Shown here: positions 26,490 to 33,578 of the stretch, piece by piece | How the letters are laid out: every line of letters begins with the position of its first letter | Numbering within the stretch: position 1 is the stretch's first letter | Assembly (NCBI RefSeq): GCF_003003795.1 | Contig: NZ_PVWK01000111.1 | Location: 1-42,860, forward strand | Direction: 5' to 3' | Length of the DNA stretch: 42,860 nucleotides | Source of the DNA: Stenomitos frigidus ULC18 | GTDB lineage: Bacteria > Cyanobacteriota > Cyanobacteriia > Leptolyngbyales > Leptolyngbyaceae | Notes under the pieces: model-generated | Told to the model about the DNA's origin: nothing | The model's input: the letters and a program-made list of their open reading frames with translations, nothing else | The model's database searches: none | Program-made: the position numbers and the translations under genes

Positions 26490-26740
26490 CAAGCAACCTC
26501 TTGTTGCGGTGCGTTCAAGTCAATGCCATCGATGACAGGTAGCGTATGCCCGAGACGTAACCCCAGCACCAACCAACCTTCAAGGGCATCCTGTACGTTT
26601 TCGCGGCAGTCTTCCAGAGTGTCACCTGTGCTCCACACACCAGGGCAATCAGGAATCTCGCCATAGAAAGCAGCATCTGAGTCCTGTAAGAACTCGTACG
26701 TTGCTTTGTGCATAGCAGCTTGGATGTAGTTAATCAGCAT
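26489..26740 (-). CDS. hicB: HicB-family antitoxin, short form
   Basis: This 83-residue protein has the HicB partial RNase H-like fold with AAFYGEIPDCPGVWSTGDTL followed by a helix (EDCRENVQDALEGWLVLGL). It binds and inhibits HicA. It lacks the C-terminal DNA-binding domain present in longer HicB proteins, so autoregulation may be weak or indirect. The start may be at 26740 or at the internal Met at 26713. The cassette sits between two copies of a phage-gene fragment and is a plausible addiction module for the element. Confidence 0.9.
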   Translation of the reverse strand: MLINYIQAAMHKATYEFLQDSDAAFYGEIPDCPGVWSTGDTLEDCRENVQDALEGWLVLGLRLGHTLPVIDGIDLNAPQQEVA

Positions 26741-27023
26741 CAGTCTCGGATGTACGCGTACAGAAGAATTAGCTTCGAGTGTCTAAAACGTTCGTTTTGG
26801 TGGTCCGATCATAGGGCGAGGGTGGAGCGGCTAGACTAGCAGTTAAGCAGCAGCAATCCCGCTACTACCAATGAGTATATTACTCAATCCTGCTGGGGCT
26901 TCCTCTGCCGAGCGTTCTAGGGGCATTAATCGCCCTTACACTAGACGACTTCCCAATCGTAGCGCTTGTGCTAATAGCGCCTGGTGCTGGGCACACTGAA
27001 GCCTAGAGCTACCGATACACCTT
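26741..27023. other. Gap holding the hicBA promoter and the right repeat copy
   Basis: About 280 bases. The left part must carry the hicBA promoter on the minus strand. The right end is the second copy of the direct repeat. Nothing else is recognised. Confidence 0.4.
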
Positions 27024-27063
27024 ATGCCGCCAGCTTCCGCTCAGACCGATTACTGCACGCGCC
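26987..27063 (+). repeat. Direct repeat, right copy (start of the 27024 gene)
   Basis: The intact copy of the 76-base repeat at 26113-26188. It covers the 37 bases before the start codon and the first 13 codons of the gene at 27024. Confidence 0.75.
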
Positions 27064-27359
27064 AATGGGTCGAGCAGTACATCGCTGATTCCCTCACCCA
27101 TGCGATCGAGTGCCGTTTTAAGCCACTCTTAGAACGCCAATGCAATACCGCGATAGTCGATGCAGTCGCCGCATCCAAGCGCGAAACCCATCGCGCCATC
27201 TCCGGCTTTGCAGCACGCCTCTTTCACCAGCTACCGCAACTCATCGCCCGCACCTTGCAGAGTTCTAACCCAGACTTCCTTATTGACTCTGAAGCGCTGG
27301 CAGGACAACTACAAACCGCCTTTGAAGATGTGCTAGCAGTCCGTAAAAAGGTTGTTTAG
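27024..27359 (+). CDS. Small phage-associated hypothetical protein
   Basis: This 111-residue, mostly helical protein starts with an ATG without a good ribosome binding site. A two-helix pattern (QWVEQYIADSLTHAIECRF, then TAIVDAVAASKRE) and a charged end suggest an oligomer. It is not recognised. It precedes the scaffold-like gene by 87 bases, in the position where phages often have a small head protein or the end of a portal operon. It lacks the repeated leader, but its 5' end has been duplicated on the other side of HicBA. Confidence 0.55.
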   Translation: MPPASAQTDYCTRQWVEQYIADSLTHAIECRFKPLLERQCNTAIVDAVAASKRETHRAISGFAARLFHQLPQLIARTLQSSNPDFLIDSEALAGQLQTAFEDVLAVRKKVV

Positions 27360-27382
27360 CACCCCGCCCGATCGTTCCTGAT

Positions 27383-27446
27383 GGACTGCCCACGCCTGAG
27401 CTGGGATGCCTAAAACTCACTACGCCACACTTGTGGAGGCATCCCC
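27383..27446 (+). promoter_or_regulatory. Repeated structured leader, copy E (before the scaffold gene)
   Basis: The core starts GGACTGCCCACGCC at 27383. CCCA (27389-27392 region) can pair with TGGG (27402-27405). GGGATGCCT (27403-27411) pairs perfectly over nine bases with AGGCATCCC (27437-27445), one base before the GTG at 27447. The Shine-Dalgarno GGAGG (27435-27439) runs into the stem, so folding would hide part of it. No GGGCA segment 1 is seen. Confidence 0.78.
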
Positions 27447-28214
27447 GTGGACTATCTGACGAAAGACGAAGCCAAAGAATTATTTTCTAGCCTGCTTACT
27501 GAAGGACTGGGGCAACTGGAAACCAACCTCTCTCGCCAGCTGCAGACGCAAGCCGAACAGCTGAGTCGCCGCGCTGAGTCAAGTTCTAGCCTTGATTGGC
27601 TCGATAGCCTGATTCAGGAAGCCGAAGGGCTGGAAGGTATAGAAGAGGACACAGAGACTCCTGACGCTGCTTACGATGAATCCGATCTAGGGGACATCGC
27701 CAACAATCCCGCGATCGCTCAGCTCAAGCAAAAGCTTTCAACGCTGGAGCGCGAGAACACCCAATTTAGAACTCAGTGGCAGCAAGAGCAGGCGCGCCGC
27801 GAGCAGGCAGAAGAAGACACGCGCGTAAACGGTATGAGAGCCACCGCGATCCAGGATCTCAGCCTGGGTAATCGCGTGGTGAATCCCGCGCAAATGCTCT
27901 CGCTCTTGCTCCAGGAAGGCAGAGTCATTGAGCAGGGCGATCAGTACGTCGTCAAAAAAACTGACAAACACGGTGATCTCTTCGTACCGCTCAAAGATGA
28001 GCTGGATGGTTTATTAACCACTGATTACAGCCACTTTGCCGCTCGCCGTGAGGGCACAGGCAGCGGTGCCTACCCTGGCAGTCCACCCCGCACCCCAGTG
28101 ACATCCTTCAAGTATTTCGACCATGACGGCAAGCCCACCGTTGATCCAGGGCAAGCCATGCAGACCGATCGCGCGGGCTACCTGCAAGAATTGGCCGCCG
28201 TACAACCACGCTAA
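27447..28214 (+). CDS. Capsid scaffolding-like protein
   Basis: This 255-residue acidic protein starts with GTG and ends 97 bases before the coat gene. It is helical and coiled-coil in its middle (LKQKLSTLERENTQFRTQ, then QEQARREQAEED), with an acidic Glu/Asp-rich region before it (EGLEGIEEDTETPD) and a flexible Gly/Pro-rich segment near the end. This composition, and the position directly before the coat protein, are typical of tailed-phage scaffolds, which guide capsid assembly and then leave or are cleaved. Sequence similarity alone would not prove it. It has its own repeated leader with the best stem of all copies. Confidence 0.7.
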   Translation: MDYLTKDEAKELFSSLLTEGLGQLETNLSRQLQTQAEQLSRRAESSSSLDWLDSLIQEAEGLEGIEEDTETPDAAYDESDLGDIANNPAIAQLKQKLSTLERENTQFRTQWQQEQARREQAEEDTRVNGMRATAIQDLSLGNRVVNPAQMLSLLLQEGRVIEQGDQYVVKKTDKHGDLFVPLKDELDGLLTTDYSHFAARREGTGSGAYPGSPPRTPVTSFKYFDHDGKPTVDPGQAMQTDRAGYLQELAAVQPR

Positions 28215-28231
28215 AGTCTGACTGCCTTGTT

Positions 28232-28311
28232 GGGCATGCTGAAAGAATCAGAATCGGATTGCCCACGCCAAAGCTGGGATGCTTCAAACTTGACTCCTGC
28301 GGAGCATCCCC
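28232..28311 (+). promoter_or_regulatory. Repeated structured leader, copy F (before the coat gene)
   Basis: Segment 1 is GGGCA (28232-28236). Segment 2 is TGCCCA (28260-28265). Segment 3 is GGGATGCT (28276-28283). Segment 4 is AGCATCCC (28303-28310), one base before the ATG at 28312. The 3:4 stem is eight perfect pairs. GGAG (28301-28304) is the likely Shine-Dalgarno sequence at the base of that stem. The loop in 2:3 reads CAAA. Confidence 0.78.
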
Positions 28312-29640
28312 ATGCCAGTTACGTTCGGTCACGACGGGCTCATTATCCCGAAAAGTTTGACGGCTGACGCCCTTATGCAAATGAATCAAATGAGCTTTTT
28401 CGCCAAAGCTTCGAATGGTGGCTTTGGCGAAGGCGCGTTTGAGTACGGCGCAACGGTCCAGTTCCGCCGCGTACAGATTATGGAAGCGGAGGACTACGAT
28501 CCTCGCAGTGGTGACGCGGCACGCACTGATGACCCTGGTTATGTGCTGGGTGATATTGTGCTCAATCACCTGCTCACTACAGGCGTCCAGCGCTACAGCT
28601 CAGACTATCGAGGGGACAAATACATCGAAGATGTTTCACCTCAGCTGGCGTTTGCACTGACCAAAAAATTTGACAACGCGCTCTACAGCCAATTCCGCAC
28701 CCCCACTCATGCCAGCACCGGCGCGGTGCAATACGGCGTTGGCATGCCCTTGCGGATCGTGGCGAACGACACCAACGGCACGCTCACTCACTTCACCCAG
28801 GACTTGCTGATTAATGCAGCTGCCTCCCTGGAAGAAGAAGACGTACCGCCGGGTGAACTGTATGCAGCACTGGCGACTCGTGCCAAATCTGCCTACATTG
28901 GCGAACAAACGCCAGTGGATGCCGGTTACGTGTATGGGCAACTCGGCGTCTCTGAACTGGTCCAACGCAACCTACCCAACGGGCAGCTCGTGCCCCGTCA
29001 GGGCTTTATGGTGGGTGGCACCAATGTCATCGGGCGCAATGGTTCTCAGGCCGCCGTGACAGACCTGGATACCGCTTCGAGCAACCAGGCATCGCTCGCG
29101 ATCGCCTCGGTGGCCGTCAACACCCAATTTACGAAGGCGGATGCCTACGTCATCGACGGTGGCAGCGCGACGCTACTGGGCGCGATCGACCTCACTCTCA
29201 CAGCAACGGCGCTCCAGGACATTGCTGTGGGTCAAATTGCGCGCCTGGGCGCTGACAATGGCACCACAAAGGCCTACGGCATCGTGCTGCGTGTGTCTGG
29301 ACTGGTGGTGACGCTCGTGCCCTACGCGCCAGACGGGATCCAGCTCAGCACAGCTGATATCAGCACCACGAGCGACAAATTCTCCATTCCCAAAATCAAC
29401 TCGGTCAACGTTGGCTATAAGTCTAACGCCCTGGTCTTCGACACCCGCCAAATGGAAGCGCCGCCCGATCAAAGTGGTGGACGCATGGCAGGCGCTCAAG
29501 ATGAAAATTCTGGTCTGCTCCTGCAGTACTGGGAAGGCAGCTACGATGTGAATCGCTTCAAGTCCTACACCCTAGCCACGCTGATGTTTGGCTCAAAGTT
29601 CACAGACTACCGCTGCGGCTGCTTCATGCTCTCGGCCTGA
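28312..29640 (+). CDS. Major capsid (coat) protein, P22-like
   Basis: This 442-residue protein has the features of the P22 gp5-like group of HK97-fold coat proteins: an N-terminal helix region (TADALMQMNQMSFFAKA), an extended arm with ATVQFRRVQIMEAEDY, a long spine helix near residue 110 (VSPQLAFALTKKFDNALYS), a central Gly/Thr/Ala-rich insertion and a C terminus ending in a short strand (DYRCGCFMLSA). It forms the shell of the virion. The frame is intact. Its position between the scaffold and a run of small connector and fibre genes is standard for phage head modules, although the portal and terminase are not nearby. The family call is from pattern only. Confidence 0.8.
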   Translation: MPVTFGHDGLIIPKSLTADALMQMNQMSFFAKASNGGFGEGAFEYGATVQFRRVQIMEAEDYDPRSGDAARTDDPGYVLGDIVLNHLLTTGVQRYSSDYRGDKYIEDVSPQLAFALTKKFDNALYSQFRTPTHASTGAVQYGVGMPLRIVANDTNGTLTHFTQDLLINAAASLEEEDVPPGELYAALATRAKSAYIGEQTPVDAGYVYGQLGVSELVQRNLPNGQLVPRQGFMVGGTNVIGRNGSQAAVTDLDTASSNQASLAIASVAVNTQFTKADAYVIDGGSATLLGAIDLTLTATALQDIAVGQIARLGADNGTTKAYGIVLRVSGLVVTLVPYAPDGIQLSTADISTTSDKFSIPKINSVNVGYKSNALVFDTRQMEAPPDQSGGRMAGAQDENSGLLLQYWEGSYDVNRFKSYTLATLMFGSKFTDYRCGCFMLSA

Positions 29641-29696
29641 GCGGATTACTCCTGACTTCTGACCACTCTCGCAGCGGCTGTCCGCGAAGGAATCCA

Positions 29697-30029
29697 ATGA
29701 TCACGCTTTACGCCCCTGTCACCTACGAACCGCGTTTAGTCCCCGATATGGAGGTCAAAGGCTTCCTGCAGCGAGGCTATCGTCGGCAAGACCCCAATAA
29801 ACCCACCGCCAGTGCTGCACTGCCTTCAATCGCCAGCCCCAATGATGAGGATAGCAAGCGAGTGAATGTCAATACCGCCTCACTGAAAGACCTGGCCGCC
29901 CTGCCCGGTAGCTCGATGATGTTGGCCAATCTCATCAAGTCCAGTCGCCCCTATAAGGTCGTAGAGGATCTGCTTGAGGCCACAAACGAGATTGATTGGC
30001 TAGCGATCGAGTCCAAACTCATGTTCTAG
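29697..30029 (+). CDS. Helix-hairpin-helix protein in the head-tail module
   Basis: This 110-residue protein starts at an ATG with AAGGA upstream. The N-terminal half is a basic, Pro-rich extended region. The C-terminal half has VNVNTASLKDLAALPGSS and then LANLIKSSRPY, the ComEA-type helix-hairpin-helix that binds DNA without sequence preference. A DNA-binding HhH unit right after the coat gene is unusual; it might line the neck or help hold packaged DNA, or substitute for a connector. That role is inference. It is probably co-transcribed with the coat gene, from which it is 56 bases away. Confidence 0.75.
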   Translation: MITLYAPVTYEPRLVPDMEVKGFLQRGYRRQDPNKPTASAALPSIASPNDEDSKRVNVNTASLKDLAALPGSSMMLANLIKSSRPYKVVEDLLEATNEIDWLAIESKLMF

Positions 30030-30050
30030 CGCTCTCTAGTCTGCCGCCTC

Positions 30051-30419
30051 ATGCCCCTCCTCGATCACGAAAAGCATCTCTTATACGAGCTGTTCGGTAT
30101 CCCTTATGAGCCGATCGCGGTGGAAACGGGTGAGTATGGGATGCCCATCACACAGGCAATTCTCGACCCGATTCAAGCACCCGCCACCCGTCTAAAAGCG
30201 GCAATCAGCTCCATTGACGCGGACGAGACGAAAGTTGTGCGAGTGCGTGAGATTCTCGCCGCTTACAGCGATCTGAGTCTGGACCCCTCTCCCATTGAGC
30301 GCAACGGTTACTCGTTACGCCCTGGCAAAAATATTCGCCTCTATCGACGGCTGTTGTTCACGTATACCGGCCTGATCAGCGACATCAACACTCACGGCAA
30401 TCGGCTCCCACTCGGCTAA
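30051..30419 (+). CDS. Phage head-tail module hypothetical protein
   Basis: This 122-residue protein starts at the ATG at 30051, 21 bases after the previous stop. It is mostly helical (HEKHLLYELFGIPYEP; then ATRLKAAISSIDADE; then KVVRVREILAAYSDL) with a basic C-terminal part (KNIRLYRRLLFTYTGL). Small helical proteins of this size at this place are often head-completion or adaptor proteins. I do not recognise a family with confidence. It is part of an operon with its neighbours, with no terminator visible between them. Confidence 0.6.
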   Translation: MPLLDHEKHLLYELFGIPYEPIAVETGEYGMPITQAILDPIQAPATRLKAAISSIDADETKVVRVREILAAYSDLSLDPSPIERNGYSLRPGKNIRLYRRLLFTYTGLISDINTHGNRLPLG

Positions 30420-30424
30420 CGGCT

Positions 30425-30775
30425 ATGGCAACTCTGAGCTCTACACAATGGACTACGTTTGAGCTACCCATTACCGTCAGGCAGCCCAGCGAACTATCGG
30501 GTGTCCCTGGTACGCCAGTCGATTTGACAGGCAGTACCGCTGAGGGCTGCCTGTTCAAGGGCTTTACGGCGACTGAACGCTACCTGCTGACCTTCGAGTT
30601 TGCCAGCGATCGCACCACTGGCACGGTAACAGCAAGCCTAGAACCCGAACAAACTGGCGCAATCCCCTACGGCGATTATCTTTGCCAGATCAAAATCACC
30701 GGTAGCCTGGGCCGCGTGCAACTGCTGCTCAACGAAACCATCACCATTGCACCAGGGAGACCGCCCCATGCTTGA
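30425..30775 (+). CDS. Beta-rich phage virion protein
   Basis: This 116-residue protein starts six bases after the preceding stop. It is all beta in pattern (TFELPITVRQP, YLLTFEFASDRTTGTVTASL, GRVQLLLNETITIAPG), with the look of a small Ig-like or baseplate-type N-terminal domain such as that of BppU-like fibre proteins. Its last codons overlap the start of the next gene, which suggests a shared complex. The role is inferred from context; it could be a fibre base or a head decoration protein. Confidence 0.6.
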   Translation: MATLSSTQWTTFELPITVRQPSELSGVPGTPVDLTGSTAEGCLFKGFTATERYLLTFEFASDRTTGTVTASLEPEQTGAIPYGDYLCQIKITGSLGRVQLLLNETITIAPGRPPHA

Positions 30776-31184
30776 GGTCACGGTTCAGCCGCACCAGGTT
30801 GAGGTGCTTTTGCAACCGGAAACGGCGCAAGTCACAACGCAGCCACAGCAGTTTGCCACCGCTATCACGACTCAGTCCAGCGCGGCGATCGTGCCACCGC
30901 AGGCGCTACAGGTCACGCCACAACTGCAAACCGCTGCTGTCATTGAAACCGCGAAGCAGGGACCAGCGGGACCACCGGGACCAGGCGGCGCTAGCAGTCC
31001 TGGCGAGCAAGCTTTTACGGGACAAACGCTCGTCACCGTGGACCACAACCGAGGCTATCACCCGCTCGTCACGCTCTCAAATCTTACAGGAAGCGAAATT
31101 GAGGGCGCGATCGAGCATCCGTCGCTCAATCGCTTCACCGTCTTGTTTAACGTACCTCAGTCCGGTCTGGTGACTTATTTTTAG
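30769..31184 (+). CDS. Virion fibre-type protein with a short collagen-like segment
   Basis: This 138-residue protein starts at the ATG at 30769, inside the end of the preceding gene. An earlier in-frame GTG is possible. The first half is a Gln/Thr/Val-rich extended repeat-like segment (QPHQVEVLLQPETAQ; VTTQPQQFATAITTQ). A short Gly-x-y stretch follows (QGPAGPPGPGG), as in collagen-like phage fibres that form trimers. The end is a small beta domain (TLVTVDHNRGYHPLVTLSN). It is likely a thin fibre or a linker between baseplate and adhesin. Confidence 0.65.
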
Positions 31185-31195
31185 GAGTTCTGGCA

Positions 31196-31951
31196 ATGGC
31201 CCAGCGTCATGCTTACGTCGATCTCAATCTGAACAAGCAAGCCTTAATCGCGGCGAAGGTCTATCCGCTTTCGACCGCTAACCGTACTGCTTTAAGCCTG
31301 GGATCAAGCGATGCGGGCTTGCTAGCCTGGGATACGGATCTCAATGAGCTGTATGCCTGGAATGGTACAGCCTGGGTGCGAGCGGTCACCACGATTACGG
31401 GCGCGATGACCTTTCGAGGTGGTATTGCAGCAAGCGCCAATCCCCCTTCAACGCCTGCCAATGGCGATACCTACGTGTTTACGAGCGCTGGCACGCTTAA
31501 CGGGACTTGGTCGCCCGTAGATACCGTGGCGATCGGGGATCAGGCCATCTGGGATAGCGCCGCTTCGGTCTGGCGTTACATTCAGGGCAATGTCGTCAGT
31601 GCCTCGACTTCCGTTGAGGGCACAATCCAGCTTGCTACCCAAACCGAGGTGAGCACGGGCACCAACGCCCAAAAAGCTGTTACGCCAAGCACCTTAGCGG
31701 GGTATGTGCCTGATAACGCACTTACAGCGCGTCTGACACGCCGGTTTGCGACCAATATCACCAGTCTTGTGGTCGGCACGCCTCAAACCGTGACGCATAA
31801 CTTGAACCTGGCTAATCAAAATGATGTCGTGGTTGAGTGCTGGCAGGGTGGGCTCAAGGTTGAACTGGCTGTTTCGTCTAGCTCCGCCAATGCGGTCATT
31901 GTGGAGTCAAATGTGGCGCTCTCCAACGTTCGCGTCATCTGCGAGGGCTGA
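31196..31951 (+). CDS. Tail-fibre-like protein 1
   Basis: This 251-residue protein starts with AQRHAYVDLNLNKQ, an N-terminal strand shared with the next gene. A segment like those of phage fibres follows (LLAWDTDLNELYAWNGTAW), in which short beta turns mark a trimeric shaft, then a middle part (IQLATQTEVSTGTNAQKAV) typical of tail-fibre repeats. The C-terminal domain is beta-rich. Its stop overlaps the next start as TGATG. It probably binds the host surface or carries the receptor-binding protein. Confidence 0.75.
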   Translation: MAQRHAYVDLNLNKQALIAAKVYPLSTANRTALSLGSSDAGLLAWDTDLNELYAWNGTAWVRAVTTITGAMTFRGGIAASANPPSTPANGDTYVFTSAGTLNGTWSPVDTVAIGDQAIWDSAASVWRYIQGNVVSASTSVEGTIQLATQTEVSTGTNAQKAVTPSTLAGYVPDNALTARLTRRFATNITSLVVGTPQTVTHNLNLANQNDVVVECWQGGLKVELAVSSSSANAVIVESNVALSNVRVICEG

Positions 31952-32826
31952 TGGCAAAACGCAATGCCTACGTTGATCTGGACTTGAACGGTAGCCAGTT
32001 AACAGCGGGTCTGGTGCGATCGCCTTCGGTTTCGCATGTGGTTGTGCGCCAGTGTGTCCTGAATGGCAGCTATGACAGCAATGGACAACCAAATGCGCTC
32101 GGCGCTGGATCGGGCTTGTCGGTAGTGCTAGCCGCCAGCAGCAGCACCCCTTTCACGTTGGCGTTCGCTGCAGGGTATGACGCATATGGGTGTCTGGATT
32201 ATGTGGGTCAGTTCACGAGCAGCCAGACGATCTCAGGGCTGACAGCGAACGCTACACAACTCTTTATCTATGTCGATCGCAACCCATCAACCGGTGCGCT
32301 CACGTTCGGCTTCACCACTCAAGGTTACATCTATCAGTTTAAGCAAACGATCGCCTCGCCAGCAGCTACGTTTCACTGGTTTGACCTGACGACGTTCACC
32401 ATGAAGACCTATACAGGCTCAGCGTTCGTGCCGGTGCAACGCGTCATCATTGGGGAAGTTGCAACCAACGCTACCAGTGTCACGAACGTGATCACCTATG
32501 CCTATCGCGGGCATTTTGCCAGCAACTGGATCGCAGTGGCCGCAAACACCGTCTACACGGTCAACCATAACTTAGGCGTGCAGCTCGCTTCTGCGTCGGG
32601 AAACCTTCAGTTCTGGACCTCAGCTACAGGGAGCGAGGGTGATGCGGTCCTTGCGACGCCCTCGGTTTACTTCAACGCCAAATACTATGGTTATCAAACG
32701 AATAACGCTGTGTCTGCTGCCTGGAAACTTTTGCAGTTTGCGACGAAAGACTTTGTCCTTCTCGATACCTCAAACAACTGGCAAACGACTGGCTATTATC
32801 AAGTTCGCATGACTAGAGGATGGTAG
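31951..32826 (+). CDS. Tail-fibre-like protein 2, paralogue of the preceding gene at its N terminus
   Basis: This 291-residue protein begins AKRNAYVDLDLNGSQL, clearly related to the start of the gene before it, but the rest has diverged. It has a beta-rich body with many Gly, Thr and aromatic residues (LFIYVDRNPSTGALTFGF) and a DHNLG-like motif near the C terminus (VYTVNHNLGVQL) that also appears in the previous protein as VTHNLNLANQ. It is probably a second receptor-binding or fibre protein that docks through the shared N-terminal strand. It is translationally coupled to its neighbour. Confidence 0.75.
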   Translation: MAKRNAYVDLDLNGSQLTAGLVRSPSVSHVVVRQCVLNGSYDSNGQPNALGAGSGLSVVLAASSSTPFTLAFAAGYDAYGCLDYVGQFTSSQTISGLTANATQLFIYVDRNPSTGALTFGFTTQGYIYQFKQTIASPAATFHWFDLTTFTMKTYTGSAFVPVQRVIIGEVATNATSVTNVITYAYRGHFASNWIAVAANTVYTVNHNLGVQLASASGNLQFWTSATGSEGDAVLATPSVYFNAKYYGYQTNNAVSAAWKLLQFATKDFVLLDTSNNWQTTGYYQVRMTRGW

Positions 32827-32829
32827 ATA

Positions 32830-33277
32830 ATGCCGCTTTATCTCGCTGGGAATGGCACCGTGTACGGCGGCGAGCGGCGATCGCCAACTTCGTACCGACG
32901 GCACCTTTGACCCTAAGTTGCCCAATCGACCCTCCCCGAATTACGAATGGAATGGCTCTGCCTGGTCGCTGCCTGCAAAAGCGGCGAATTGGCAAGGACT
33001 GACAGAAACTTTTAGTTTCCCTGGTAATGGGCTTTACACATCAGTTTACAACAGTGTGAAGGCTGCCAATACCAGCGATGTGCTTGATCATTGGGGCAAC
33101 TTTAAGCTCATGCTGGCGACTCCGAGTTTGCAAACTATACCAGCACTAGCTGCTGGCCTATCCTATTTGGTCTATTTACTTGCTCAAGCAGGGCAGACGA
33201 TCCCTGCCGAAGCCAAACAGGAATGGAATTCTCTGGTCATCAACACAAACTTTCCAGATAGCTGCAAGCTCAGCTAA
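32830..33277 (+). pseudogene. Tail-associated protein, frameshifted by a 7-bp tandem duplication
   Basis: The ATG at 32830 opens a frame reading MPLYLAGNGTVYGG that ends early, while the rest of the protein (DRQLRTDGTFDPKLPNRPSP to the stop at 33277) is in another frame. Between them, GCGGCGA occurs twice in tandem (32867-32873 and 32874-32880). Removing one copy joins the frames into one protein of about 146 residues. As written, only an internal ATG at 32852 gives the long part. The C-terminal half is helical and hydrophobic (LAAGLSYLVYLLAQAG). The position after two fibre genes fits a fibre chaperone or tip. The exact duplication could also revert. Confidence 0.75.
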
Positions 33278-33364
33278 CCCACATTTTGGGTACGGCTATG
33301 ACCATGCCCAAAAAAATATTTTCAAACCCCTACTGAAAGCGCTATTCAAGCGTAGACTTCAACC

Positions 33365-33406
33365 TTGACATCGTGGGGGTCTCCCGTTCGAGTCGGGATG
33401 TGTCCA
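33365..33406 (+). tRNA. 3' half of a tRNA-Val(GAC), likely attachment-site remnant
   Basis: TTGACAT (33365-33371) is an anticodon loop with anticodon GAC. CGTGG, the variable loop GGGTC, the T arm TCCCG-TTCGAGT-CGGGA (33382-33398), the acceptor strand TGTGTCC and a discriminator A (33406) follow with exact tRNA spacing. The 5' half is absent: the preceding bases do not pair as an anticodon stem and no GGACACA is found. A break in the anticodon loop is the usual crossover for tRNA-targeting tyrosine integrases, and an integrase remnant lies 170 bases downstream. Confidence 0.8.
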
Positions 33407-33578
33407 TCGGCTGAAACTCGCTTAAATAGCGGATTTCGCCATTTTAAAGAACTCTCAGCTAGAACTGCTATTCTCAACAAGGTATCTCAACCTGACACAA
33501 CCTGACACGGTTTAACACGCTGATTGAGATAGGATTGCGATACTGAAATCTACCTAGAGCCGCCTTCAGAGGGTTGGA

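Noticed and set aside
4837-28311. Glutamine riboswitch (glnA or Downstream-peptide class) as the identity of the repeated leader
   Set aside because: These classes are common in cyanobacteria and cyanophages, but the conserved core here does not resemble what I know of their consensus. A covariance search would decide.
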